This document shows, piece by piece, positions 1 through 7,854 of a stretch of DNA of 9,099 bases; positions within the stretch are counted from its first letter, which is position 1, and each line of letters begins with the position of its first letter. The notes below the pieces were generated by a model. It saw only the letters and a program-made list of their open reading frames with translations, was not told the DNA's origin and ran no database searches. The translations under genes were made by a program, and so were the position numbers. Source of the DNA: Aphodovivens avicola (GTDB lineage Bacteria; Actinomycetota; Coriobacteriia; Coriobacteriales; Eggerthellaceae); the NCBI GenBank assembly GCA_018712515.1, contig DVGW01000032.1, positions 1 through 9,099 of the forward strand. Direction: 5' to 3'.

Positions 1-38
1 ATTGTAGGAAAATCCAAAAGTTTAGATTTTCCCACAAT
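1..38. repeat. 14-bp inverted repeat (hairpin), possible terminator
   Basis: Arms at 1-14 and 25-38 are complementary except for one position (6 against 33), around a 10-base AT-rich loop. On the minus strand the mismatch becomes a G-U wobble, so a minus-strand transcript could pair along the whole arm. On the + strand the arm is followed by a mixed AT stretch rather than a clean T run. It could be the terminator of a gene to the left of the window or a remnant of a mobile element end. The symmetry is seen directly; the function is a guess. Confidence 0.5.
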
Positions 39-443
39 GCTTATCTTTTGGTCTTTGGTTCGGAATAGTGTAGTGCTGGCGGTCTATCTCTTGTTTTCGG
101 TTGCTTGCTTCCTTACCGTACATGAGCATTCTAAGCGGGCTTATCATCGAGGCTGAGGGTATCGTCTGACCTGGCATTTCTTGCTAAAGCGCTCTTTTCG
201 GGAGCATTTCGCCAACCTCGATTCCCGTTAGAAGGTTCTTTATCGCAAACATTTCGAATCAATTGGATAAAACGACGCTATAGAGCGATTCGCTGGCAAC
301 GTGCAAGGTTTCCGAAAGGACAGCCCATGCTGATGACGTATCGCGACGCCGTTCGCTGCATCAGCTCGATACCATCCGCTACATCAAGGATCGGGGAGGA
401 TGTTCCTCGAGCATGGGAAAGAGCATGATGCGTTCATGACGCC
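39..443. other. AT-richer region without a convincing gene
   Basis: All reading frames are broken into short pieces, and the base composition is clearly lower in GC than the genes to the right. The longest open + strand frame near its end starts at the ATG at 327 behind a purine-rich GAAAGGA, and stops at 424-426; its product resembles nothing I know. In another frame, about 359-439 reads LHQLDTIRYIKDRGG and so on, which resembles the start of a winged-helix or MarR-like domain but stops after about 27 codons. That could be a gene remnant or chance. No tRNA or other RNA gene is recognisable here. Confidence 0.4.
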
Positions 444-524
444 GTGGGAAACGATAATCCTCCTACCGCGCCATCGTGGTGCCCTGCGATAGGAAGTTTC
501 GCGCCGGATTGCCCCGAAGGGAGC

Positions 525-767
525 ATGCTGGTTGTCGTCATGGTTCTTGCGGATGGCGCGGACCTGTCGCTTAATGAAATGACGGCGGATGAGGCTGCGG
601 ACATTCTCGATGTATCGCGCTCTCGGATCTATGCGATGGTGCGCGACGGCATTCTCAAGGCGCGAAAAGCGGGCAGCATGCTGATGATCTCGACGGAAAG
701 CGTCAAGGATCGATTCAACGCGCCGCGGGAGGCCGGTCGTCCCAGAAAAGGTGCGATCGAGACGTGA
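525..767 (+). CDS. Small helix-turn-helix DNA-binding protein (excisionase/antitoxin-like)
   Basis: This is an 80-residue protein from the chosen start. Its core reads EMTADEAADILDVSRSRIY, followed by a conserved V-x-x-G-x-L-x-A segment and a strand-like stretch ending in a Ser-Val-Lys helix. This is the layout of the excisionase/MerR-like HTH_17 family, in which the domain binds DNA and the basic wing contacts the minor groove. The C-terminus has AGRPRKG, resembling an AT-hook core (Gly-Arg-Pro). The frame is open further up to a GTG at 444, but that start has no ribosome binding site, whereas GAAGGGAG lies at 516-523 just before the ATG at 525; the ATG at 540 is an alternative. Proteins of this type often serve as antitoxins, excisionases or local repressors, but no toxin or integrase partner is visible. 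It ends 33 bases before addB, so it may act on the addB promoter; that is inference. Confidence 0.65.
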   Translation: MLVVVMVLADGADLSLNEMTADEAADILDVSRSRIYAMVRDGILKARKAGSMLMISTESVKDRFNAPREAGRPRKGAIET

Positions 768-775
768 GGGTCGTC

Positions 776-800
776 GGGGTCCCCGGGTATAATCCCATCT
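776..800 (+). promoter_or_regulatory. Promoter of addB with perfect -10 box, predicted leaderless
   Basis: A consensus TATAAT lies at 788-793, exactly seven bases before the ATG at 801. Transcription would therefore start at or next to the A of the start codon. No Shine-Dalgarno sequence precedes the ATG. Leaderless mRNAs with this geometry are common in actinobacteria. No good -35 box is seen: at a 17-base spacing the hexamer would be TGAGGG (765-770). The spacer contains GGGGTCCCC (776-784), a small inverted repeat next to the -10 box that could be an operator, or merely GC-rich sequence. Confidence 0.7.
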
Positions 801-3743
801 ATGCCATTGAACTGGACGACATATCGATCGGCGCGGGCTGCGGAGGGGGAGCTTCTGCGGCTGGTGCGCGATGCGCGGGCGCGCGGGGGGCGGCCGGCGG
901 TCGTTGTGCGCTCGTATGACGAGGAGGTGCGGGTCAAGCATCTGCTCGCCGATGCGGGCGCGGGGTTCGGCGTCGCGGTCATGACGTTCGACGGCTGGGT
1001 CGCCGATCTGTGGGAGCTGTTCGGCGACGGGCGCGCGCTGGCGGCTCCGCTGCAGCGGGCGGTGCTGATGCGCCGGGCGCTGGAGGACGCCGTCGCCGAA
1101 TCCGAGGCCGCCGGGTCCGCGTTCCCGCTTGCGTGCACGCCGGGGTATGCGCGGCTGCTGGCGCGCGCGGCGCGCGAGGGGTTCGCGGCGGCTGCGCGCG
1201 CGGACGCGTCCGCGATGGGCGAAGCCGAGCGGGCGGCGACCGAGACGATCCTGCGCTACGGCGAGCTGCTCGCGGAGCGCGGGCTGGTCGAGCCGACCGA
1301 GACGTGCGCGGTCCTGGCGGATGCGGGCGTCCTCGAAGGGGCGTGCGCGATCGTGCTCGACGTGCGGCTCTCCGAGCTGCAGCTGCGATTCCTCGATCGA
1401 GCCGAGGCCCATATCTTGGAGATCGCCTGGGAGGCGGAGGGCGCGCCGGATCGTCCGGCGGAGCTCGCGCGCCTGCAGCATGATCTGCTCGATCCCGATT
1501 TCGGCGATCCCATCCAGGCTGCGGGGCATGTGCGCTTCGCGCTGCCGTCGGGCGGGTACGCCGCCGCGCGGCTTGCGGCGGGCGAGCTTCTGGACTGGTT
1601 CGACGAGCATCCCGGCACGAGCGTCGCGTTGGCGGCGCCCGATCCTTTCGCCTGGTTCGACAAGCTGGCGCCGCGTCTGGCGCGGGCGGGCGTCGACAGC
1701 GCGGTCTCGGGCGCCCGCCCGTTCGGGCAGACGCCGTTCGGCAGCGCGTGGTGCCAGCTTCTGCGCTTTGCCGCCCAGGCCGCCGACGGCGACGCTGCTG
1801 CGCTCGATGTGCATCTTGCGGGCGATTTCGCGTTGAGTCCGTTCTCGGCCCTGCCGCCGCGTATGGCGCGCGCCGCCGACAGCCGGTTCCGCGGAAGCCG
1901 CGCCCAGACGGCCGACGACGCGTTCACCGACCTCACGGCGTTCGCCGAGGACGACCATCGCGGCATCGCCTCGGCGTTCGCCGACGGCCGCTTCGCCGAC
2001 GCGCTCGCGGCCGAGCGCGAGTGGGTGCTGGCACAGCGCGCGTGGCCCGCCGCCGAGCGCGACGGGGCGCTTGCCGCGATCTCCTGCGCCGAACGCGTGC
2101 ATGAGGCGGCGGCGAACGCGGGGCTTTCCGGCGCGGCGCTTGTCGAGGTGCTGGAGGCGCAGCCGGTCGGCGCGTCCAAGGAGATGCCGGCGGACGGATG
2201 TGACAGGGGACGTTCCTGCTGTCACATCGAATGTGACAGCAGGAACGTCCCCTGTCACATCGACTTCCTCGCGCTTTCGGCGCTGGGGCGGAAGCCCGCG
2301 ACCTCCTATGATTGCGTGATGCTGGTCGACCTGACGGCCTCGGCGTATCCGCTCTCCGACGAGCGCGACGCGGCCGACGCGCTGCTTGACCTGTGGGGAG
2401 TCGGCTCCGCCGCGCTCGAGGCGCGCGGGGCGTTGCGCACGCGCACGCAGCTCATGCAGAAGGACTACGCCGCCGCCCTGGCGACGGCGCGCGAGCGCAT
2501 CGTCCTCAGCCGGTCGCTCAACACCGCCGACGGCGATGAGGAGCGCCCGTCGGCCCTGTTCGAAGAGCTTGTCGACTGCTACCGCCGCGATCCCCAGAAC
2601 GCCGACGAGGTCGACGAGGCGACCGGCCTCACGCCCGCGCTCGCCGCCTTCTCCGTCCAGCTGGGCGAGGAGGACGCCGCATCCAACCTTGCCTGCGCCC
2701 CCGCCGCGCCGCTCACGCGCCGCATCCCGCTGCGGCCGACGGGCGCCGTCGATCCCGACTCGCGCGGGCGCATCCTGCTGCCGCGCGTGTTCTCCAAGGG
2801 CGTCATCGCCACCGAGCCGTACCTGTCGCCGTCGGCCATCGAGAGCTACCTGGAGTGCCCGCACCTGTGGTTCGCGCGCCGCCGCCTGCGCCTGGACACG
2901 GTCGACGCCGACTTCGGCGGGCTCGCGTTCGGCAACTTCGCGCACGGCGTGCTGGAGCGCCTGCACGCGCGGCTGCGCACCATGGGGCAGCGCCGCGTGG
3001 ACGAGGGCAACGTCGAGGGCGCCGTCGCGCTCATGAACAGCATCTTCGACGATCGGTTCGCCTGCGAGCAGGTGCGCTTCGCCAAAGACGCCCTCATCCC
3101 GCTCGACGAGCTTGAGCGCCTGGAGGTCGAGCAGCTGCGCCGCCGCCTGGAGGCGCTCGTCCGCCGCGAGGCGCGCCTTCTGCCCGACTTCGCGCCGCTG
3201 GGCGAGGAGATCCCGTTCGGCGAGGGCGACGACGAGTTCGTCTACGCCGGCGTGCACGTGGCCGGCAAGGTCGACCGCATCGATGTGGACGCCTACGGGC
3301 GCGCCGTCGTGATCGACTACAAGGGATCGGTGGGCCGCGAGTACGCGTTCCGCCGCGCGGAGGACGACGGCACGGTGCTGCCGCGCAAGATGCAGACGCT
3401 CATCTACGCCCAGATGGCGCGTCGCAAGCTGGGGCTTATCCCGGTGGGCGCGATCTACCTGTCCTACGGCAAGGACGGCGCCGTGCGCGGCCTGTTCGAC
3501 CGCACGGTGCTCGACGGCGAGGGCGACCTTCTGGGCATGGACCCCAAGACCTGCGGCACGTCGGACTTCGCGCAGGCGCTGGATGCTGCCGAGGCCGAGG
3601 TCGAGCGCAGGATCGCCCGGCTTCTGGCGGGCGAGATCCCGCCGGCCGCCGCCGATCTGAAGGCATGCGAGTACTGCCCGGTCGGGCTGTGCGAGCGCCG
3701 CGACGAGCTCGCCGCGGCAGCGTCGGGGGGAGGCGAGGCGTGA
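801..3743 (+). CDS. addB: AddB/RexB-type PD-(D/E)XK nuclease subunit of the double-strand break resection complex
   Basis: This is a 980-residue protein, shorter than Bacillus AddB (about 1,170). The N-terminal part is helicase-like, but I see no Walker A motif, so like RexB it probably does not hydrolyse ATP. The C-terminal part is a typical AddB nuclease: LSPSAIESYLECP (675-687, first cluster Cys 686), FGNFAHGVLERL with His 715, GKVDRID with Asp 825, VVIDYKG with Asp 839 and Lys 841, then Cys 956, Cys 959 and Cys 964. The single upstream Cys plus the C-x2-C-x4-C tail match the iron-sulphur staple known from AddB nucleases. With AddA it should resect double-strand ends, cutting the strand opposite to the one cut by AddA, and load RecA. 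The stop overlaps the addA start by one base, which implies one operon and coupled translation. Oddity: residues 466-487 are encoded by a palindromic repeat (see separate entry). The start is chosen from the -10 box seven bases upstream. The family is clear; the symbol rests on neighbour and domain order. Confidence 0.88.
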   Translation: MPLNWTTYRSARAAEGELLRLVRDARARGGRPAVVVRSYDEEVRVKHLLADAGAGFGVAVMTFDGWVADLWELFGDGRALAAPLQRAVLMRRALEDAVAESEAAGSAFPLACTPGYARLLARAAREGFAAAARADASAMGEAERAATETILRYGELLAERGLVEPTETCAVLADAGVLEGACAIVLDVRLSELQLRFLDRAEAHILEIAWEAEGAPDRPAELARLQHDLLDPDFGDPIQAAGHVRFALPSGGYAAARLAAGELLDWFDEHPGTSVALAAPDPFAWFDKLAPRLARAGVDSAVSGARPFGQTPFGSAWCQLLRFAAQAADGDAAALDVHLAGDFALSPFSALPPRMARAADSRFRGSRAQTADDAFTDLTAFAEDDHRGIASAFADGRFADALAAEREWVLAQRAWPAAERDGALAAISCAERVHEAAANAGLSGAALVEVLEAQPVGASKEMPADGCDRGRSCCHIECDSRNVPCHIDFLALSALGRKPATSYDCVMLVDLTASAYPLSDERDAADALLDLWGVGSAALEARGALRTRTQLMQKDYAAALATARERIVLSRSLNTADGDEERPSALFEELVDCYRRDPQNADEVDEATGLTPALAAFSVQLGEEDAASNLACAPAAPLTRRIPLRPTGAVDPDSRGRILLPRVFSKGVIATEPYLSPSAIESYLECPHLWFARRRLRLDTVDADFGGLAFGNFAHGVLERLHARLRTMGQRRVDEGNVEGAVALMNSIFDDRFACEQVRFAKDALIPLDELERLEVEQLRRRLEALVRREARLLPDFAPLGEEIPFGEGDDEFVYAGVHVAGKVDRIDVDAYGRAVVIDYKGSVGREYAFRRAEDDGTVLPRKMQTLIYAQMARRKLGLIPVGAIYLSYGKDGAVRGLFDRTVLDGEGDLLGMDPKTCGTSDFAQALDAAEAEVERRIARLLAGEIPPAAADLKACEYCPVGLCERRDELAAAASGGGEA
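2197..2261. repeat. 65-bp palindromic repeat element inside addB
   Basis: Two perfectly complementary 31-base arms (2197-2227 and 2231-2261) flank a 3-base centre, CGA. Each arm is itself a partial palindrome, starting TGTGACAG and ending CTGTCACA around a GGGGACGTTCC core. The motif resembles widespread REP-like repeats of the TGTGACAGGGGACG type, usually intergenic and often linked to REP-associated (IS200-like) tyrosine transposases; that link is from memory, not a search. Here the element is read through in frame, encoding residues 466-487 with five cysteines (467, 473, 474, 478, 485). It sits just before the strand leading to YDCVMLVDL, so probably in a surface loop. No clear target duplication is seen; only GAC occurs on both sides (2193-2195 and 2262-2264). 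Confidence 0.92.
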
Positions 3744-6700
3744 TGGCCGTCCGATTCACCGAGGAGCAGCGCGCCTGCGTCGAGCAGCTGGCCGGTCCCG
3801 TCGACATCTCGGCGGGCGCGGGCTCGGGCAAGACGTTCACGCTGACGCAGCGCATCGCCGCCGCGTTGGCCGATCCGGCAAGCGGCGTCGACGACATCGA
3901 CCAGATCTGCGCGATCACGTTCACGCGCAAGGCGGCGGCCGAGCTCAAGGGCCGCGTGCGCTCGACGCTGCGCGCGCAGGGCCGCCTCGATCAGGCGATG
4001 AAGGTCGACGGCGCGTGGATCTCCACCATCCACGGCATGTGCTCGCGCATCCTGCGCGCCGAGGCGCTGCGGCTGGGGGTCGATCCCGCCTTCCGCGTGC
4101 TGGAGGGCAAGGAGCGCGACGACCTGCTGGCCCAGGCGCTGTCCGAGGTGCTGGGGCGGCCCTCCGACATCGTGGAGGGCGCGGTGCGCGACGCGCTGCT
4201 GCGCGAGTTCGCCGTCCGGTCGTACCGCGGCGAGGCGTCCGTCGCGTCGATGGTCGCCCGGCTCGCCGACGCCGCGGCCGCCATGCCGGAGGGCGCGGGC
4301 GGGTTCGTCCGCGGTCCCGAGCCGCCGCTTCCCTCGACGCTGGCGCGCCAGCTGCTCGAGGCGTACCGCGCGGTGGAGCCGTTCTACCGCGACTGCAAGC
4401 CCTCCAAGACGCGCGATGCGGCGCTGGCCGACCTCGAGCGCGCCTGCGAGGCGCTCGAGGCGTTCGTGGGCAGCGGCAGCCAGGATCTGGACGGGCTGCT
4501 GCGCGTGCTGGACGGCTGCCCGCTTTTGCGCAAGATCAACACCAAGGACGAGGCGCGCGGCGAGGCGTTCGACGCCTACCAGGCGACCCATTCCCGCGTG
4601 GCGCAAAACGCCGCGCTCGCACGGGGCGGCGCCCTGCTCGACGAGCTGATGGGCATGGCGCGCCGTGTGGACGAGGCGTTCTCGCGCCTGAAGCGCGCGT
4701 CCGCCGCGCTCGACAACAACGACCTGGTGCGCCTCGCGCTGCGGGCGCTCGAGGACCCCGTCGTCGGCGCGCGCTACGCGGACCGCTTCAAGCTCGTCAT
4801 GGTCGACGAGTTCCAGGACACCGACGCGCTGCAGATCGCCATCGTGCGGCACCTGGCGGGGCCGGGCCTGCGCTACCTGTGCACGGTGGGCGACGCCCAG
4901 CAGAGCATCTACCGGTTCCGCGGCGCCGACGTCAACGGCTACCGCGCCTTCCGCGCGCAGCTCGCCGCGCCCGAGATCGCCCAGGCGGGCGGCTCGGCGT
5001 CGCTTCTGCGCCTGACACGCAACTTCCGCAGCCACGGCGACGTGCTCGCCTTCGTCAAGAAGGTCTGCGCGCAGCCCTGCGTGTTCGGCGACGACTTCCT
5101 GGACCTGTCGGCCGTCTACGATGGCGCGCGCTACCGATCCGCCGATCCGCGCGTGCGTCTGACGGTGACGATGCTTCCCGCCGGCCGTGCGAAGGCCGGC
5201 GAGGCGGCGCGCGCCCGGACGACGACGGCGCGGGAGGTCGCGGCGCATTTCGCGCGTCTGCGCGAGGCGGGGCACGAGCCGTCGGAGATGGTGCTGCTCC
5301 TCGGCGGCATGACGCATGCCCAGGAGTACGCCGCGCAGCTGCGCCGCGCGGGGTTCGAGTGCATCGTGGCGGGCGGCTCGACGTTCTTCTCGTTCCCCGA
5401 GGTGTCGGTGGTGCGCGCGCTCGCGAGCGCGGTGGCCAACCCCGAGGACACCCAGGCGCTGTTCGAGGTGCTCACCAGCGACATGTTCCGCCTGTCGGCC
5501 GACGATCTGCTGCGGATGGCGACGGGCTGGGACGAGGTGTGGGGGATCCCCAAAAACCGCAAGCTCGACCGCGGGCTGGCGGCGCTGCGCCGCGAGGCCG
5601 ACCTTCCGCCGGCGCTGCGCCAGGCGGTCGAGGTGCTCGGGCGCGCGCTCGACGCGGTGCGCTACACGGGGCTTGCCCGCGCGCTCGAAGGGGCGCTCGT
5701 CGATTCCGGCTGGCTCGCGCGCCTGCAGCTGCGCGGGGCCGAGGGGACAGCCGCGATCGCGAACATCCTCAAAGCGGTGCGCCTCGTGCGCGATTTCGAG
5801 GAGGGGGGAGCGGTTGGCCCCTCCAGCGTCGCGGGCCGTCTGACGGCGCTGTTCGACGCCGGATCCAAGGACAAGCCGGGCGTGCTGAACGCAAGCGGCG
5901 GCAACGCGGTGCGCATCATGACGATCCACGCGTCCAAGGGGCTGGAGTTCCCGCTGGTCGCCGTCGCCGAGCTTCCGACGGGCGACGTGCGCAGGGGGGC
6001 GCTCGCCCTCGAGTCGCGCGCGGGGCGCACCTGCGTCGCCCTGATGCCGGGGGCGGCGACCATGCCGGCGGGCTCCGCGCTCGCCAAGGCGGCCGCCAAG
6101 GTTCCCGTGCGGGGCGCGGACGGACCGCTCACGTGGGACGATGCGCTCGCGGCATCCGATCCGGCGTGCTTTTTCGGCGCGCTGGGCGATATCGAGGCGG
6201 CGGAGGAGGCGGCCGAGGGCCAGCGCCTGTTCTACGTGGCGGCCACGCGCGCCAAGGAGGCGGTCGCGGTGTTCCTCACGGTGCGCGCGAAGAAGGACGA
6301 CCCCACGTGTAAGGGCGTCGCCGACGACATCCGCAGCGCGTTCTTCGGGCAGGAGGCGTTCCCGCTCGATGCGCGCCAGCTCGACTACGGCGGGTCGCAG
6401 CCGGCGGCGTACCGGTGCGTGCGCGTTTCGGATGAAGTGGCTGCCGATGCTGATGATGCTGGTGATTCGCTTGATGCTGCGGGTGGTGCGTCGTGCTCGT
6501 CCGGCCCGGCGGGGGCCGCGGAGGGCTCCGCGACGCGCCGTTCCGCTGCTCAGGATCCTTCGGATCCTTCGTGCGCTGCGCTGCCGCAGTCAGATGACGG
6601 TATAGGCAGTGCGCAGACGATCGCTGTGCCCTCAGCGGCCCTCGCCGGGTCCGATCAGCCAGACGAGATGCTTGCGCCCGAGGTGGAGCCGTTCGCGTTC

Positions 6701-7750
6701 TCGCCCTGCGAGGTTCCGGAACGCCCGGCCACGGGGCTGTTCTCGTACTCGTCCCTGCATGCGGCGGCGGAGTCCTGCGCGGATGCCGCTGCTCCGGCAT
6801 GCGATTCCGCCGAGTCCGCTCACGCTTTCGCGCAGGTGCCTGCGTCCGTTTCCGGATCTGGGTCTGAAAGCGAGACTGGGCTCGAGCTCGAGTTTGCGCC
6901 CGTCCCGGCATCCGCATCAACCTCGGCCTCCGTCTCCATTCCCGATCCCGTCGACGCGCCTGCCTCGCGCATGTCCGCCAAGGACGCGGACTCGGCGACC
7001 GACTTCGGCTCGGCGCTGCACCGCCTGGCGCAGCTTGCCGCCCTGCGCGGCGACGAAGCTGCCCGGACCCACCTGGACGCCGCGTGCCGCACGTACGGGG
7101 TGGGGGACCGCGCGCGCCTCGCCGCGGCGCTCGAGCGCTGGCTCGGCTCGGCGGCGCACGCCCGCGCGCAGACATATGCCCATCGTGAGCCCGAGTTCCC
7201 CTTCGCGCTGTCCGTCGCCGACGGCGTGCTGGAGGGCGAGATCGACCTGCTCTGCTTCGACGAGCCGCCCGTCCCGCAAGGCGACGCGCTCGGCGGGTGC
7301 CGCGACGCCTCCTGCTCCGCATCGGAGGCCGCCGCCCAGCCTGCCGGCTCGCTGCAGGACTCCTCCTGCTCCACATCGGGGAACGCCGCCCAGCCTGCCG
7401 GCGTCCCGCAGAGCGCCTCCAGCGCCGCACCGCACGCCGCCTCCAACGCCGCGCCGCGCACCGCCTTCATCGTCGACTACAAGACCGGCGGCTCTCCCGC
7501 CGAGACCGACGAGCAGCTGCGGGACAAACACCGTCTCCAGGGGCAGTGCTACGCGTTCGCCGTGCTGTCCGCGGGCTTCGAGGCCGTCGACATCGCCTTC
7601 GTGCGCGTCGAGCGGGACGACCCCGCCGGCATCGACGCGCTGCAGCAGGTGGCCTACGCCTACACCGCCGCCGATCTGCCCGATCTGGCCCGTGTGATCG
7701 CCTCGATGCGGCAAAACTCCACACATCCGCCACAAATGGAAGCCGAATAA
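3743..7750 (+). CDS. addA: AddA/RexA-type UvrD-family helicase-nuclease
   Basis: This is a 1,335-residue superfamily 1A helicase fused to a RecB-type nuclease. Helicase motifs in order: Q-motif RFTEEQ (4-9), Walker A SAGAGSGKT (23-31), Ia TFTRKAAAEL (59-68), STIHGMCSR (94-102), Walker B VDEFQDT (354-360), III GDAQQSIYRFRG (383-394), IV LTRNFRS (424-430), V TIHASKGLEF (727-736), VI QRLFYVAATRAK (827-838). Nuclease motifs: FGSALH with His 1093, GEID with Asp 1168, VDYKTGG with Asp 1245 and Lys 1247, and QGQCY (1266-1270). All catalytic residues are present. It should unwind DNA 3'-5' and cut one strand, with AddB cutting the other. The ATG at 3743 is preferred over an in-frame ATG at 3665 because GGGGGAGG (3726-3733) is well spaced and the Q-motif follows at once. 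Oddities are a low-complexity linker (about 897-1080) and a repeat-built insert between Asp 1168 and Asp 1245. Confidence 0.92.
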   Translation: MAVRFTEEQRACVEQLAGPVDISAGAGSGKTFTLTQRIAAALADPASGVDDIDQICAITFTRKAAAELKGRVRSTLRAQGRLDQAMKVDGAWISTIHGMCSRILRAEALRLGVDPAFRVLEGKERDDLLAQALSEVLGRPSDIVEGAVRDALLREFAVRSYRGEASVASMVARLADAAAAMPEGAGGFVRGPEPPLPSTLARQLLEAYRAVEPFYRDCKPSKTRDAALADLERACEALEAFVGSGSQDLDGLLRVLDGCPLLRKINTKDEARGEAFDAYQATHSRVAQNAALARGGALLDELMGMARRVDEAFSRLKRASAALDNNDLVRLALRALEDPVVGARYADRFKLVMVDEFQDTDALQIAIVRHLAGPGLRYLCTVGDAQQSIYRFRGADVNGYRAFRAQLAAPEIAQAGGSASLLRLTRNFRSHGDVLAFVKKVCAQPCVFGDDFLDLSAVYDGARYRSADPRVRLTVTMLPAGRAKAGEAARARTTTAREVAAHFARLREAGHEPSEMVLLLGGMTHAQEYAAQLRRAGFECIVAGGSTFFSFPEVSVVRALASAVANPEDTQALFEVLTSDMFRLSADDLLRMATGWDEVWGIPKNRKLDRGLAALRREADLPPALRQAVEVLGRALDAVRYTGLARALEGALVDSGWLARLQLRGAEGTAAIANILKAVRLVRDFEEGGAVGPSSVAGRLTALFDAGSKDKPGVLNASGGNAVRIMTIHASKGLEFPLVAVAELPTGDVRRGALALESRAGRTCVALMPGAATMPAGSALAKAAAKVPVRGADGPLTWDDALAASDPACFFGALGDIEAAEEAAEGQRLFYVAATRAKEAVAVFLTVRAKKDDPTCKGVADDIRSAFFGQEAFPLDARQLDYGGSQPAAYRCVRVSDEVAADADDAGDSLDAAGGASCSSGPAGAAEGSATRRSAAQDPSDPSCAALPQSDDGIGSAQTIAVPSAALAGSDQPDEMLAPEVEPFAFSPCEVPERPATGLFSYSSLHAAAESCADAAAPACDSAESAHAFAQVPASVSGSGSESETGLELEFAPVPASASTSASVSIPDPVDAPASRMSAKDADSATDFGSALHRLAQLAALRGDEAARTHLDAACRTYGVGDRARLAAALERWLGSAAHARAQTYAHREPEFPFALSVADGVLEGEIDLLCFDEPPVPQGDALGGCRDASCSASEAAAQPAGSLQDSSCSTSGNAAQPAGVPQSASSAAPHAASNAAPRTAFIVDYKTGGSPAETDEQLRDKHRLQGQCYAFAVLSAGFEAVDIAFVRVERDDPAGIDALQQVAYAYTAADLPDLARVIASMRQNSTHPPQMEAE
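6431..6985 (+). other. Low-complexity Ala/Ser/Asp-rich linker segment within addA
   Basis: AddA residues from about 897 to 1080 are rich in Ala, Ser, Asp, Pro and Gly and are probably largely disordered, apart from a short ordered-looking FSYSSLHAAAE patch. The codons differ from the flanks: runs such as GAT GCT GAT GAT GCT GGT GAT end in T, whereas the rest of the gene prefers G or C. There is a tandem GGATCCTTC duplication encoding DPSDPS (about 6554-6571). The segment joins helicase motif VI to the nuclease, where AddA proteins normally carry further folded sequence. Confidence 0.6.
7304..7465 (+). repeat. Tandem coding repeats within the AddA nuclease core
   Basis: Two adjacent 54-bp units, 7304-7357 and 7358-7411, match at 45 of 54 positions by hand alignment. 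They encode 18-residue repeats of the form D-x-S-C-S-x-S followed by AAQPAG (AddA residues 1188-1205 and 1206-1223). A third 54-bp stretch (7412-7465) is built from two 24-bp near-repeats (7415-7438 and 7439-7462, 20 of 24 matching) encoding ASSAAPHA and ASNAAPRT. The whole block ends exactly where the FIVDYK catalytic strand begins. Confidence 0.85.
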
Positions 7751-7854
7751 CCGCCCGCACGCCGTGCGATCGCGTTGCAACACACCCTCGCACCTGCGAA
7801 AACGCAGCGTCGTCATCATCTCCGCCCTTATGGATACGCCCGGCACCGTGGCGT

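Noticed and set aside
2197..2261. CRISPR array or Rho-independent terminator at the addB palindrome
   Set aside because: There are only two units, in inverted orientation with a 3-base centre and no spacers. There is no T run, and the addB frame continues through with conserved motifs downstream.
384..3257. Long open frame of 957 codons on the minus strand
   Set aside because: It lies antisense to addB, its product is a low-complexity Arg/Ala-rich chain without motifs, and long antisense frames are expected opposite GC-ending codons.
3665..3742. Upstream ATG extending addA by 26 residues into addB
   Set aside because: The extension is Arg-rich and overlaps the conserved Cys cluster codons of addB in another frame, while the ATG at 3743 has a strong ribosome binding site.
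3464..5929. Long open frame of 821 codons on the minus strand
   Set aside because: It is antisense to addA and the end of addB, where the sense strand carries all helicase motifs; the product is Arg/His/Gln-rich with no recognisable domain.
4015..6312. Open + strand frame of 765 codons inside addA
   Set aside because: It is an out-of-frame shadow of addA with an Arg/Gly/Ala-rich product; the addA frame carries the conserved motifs.
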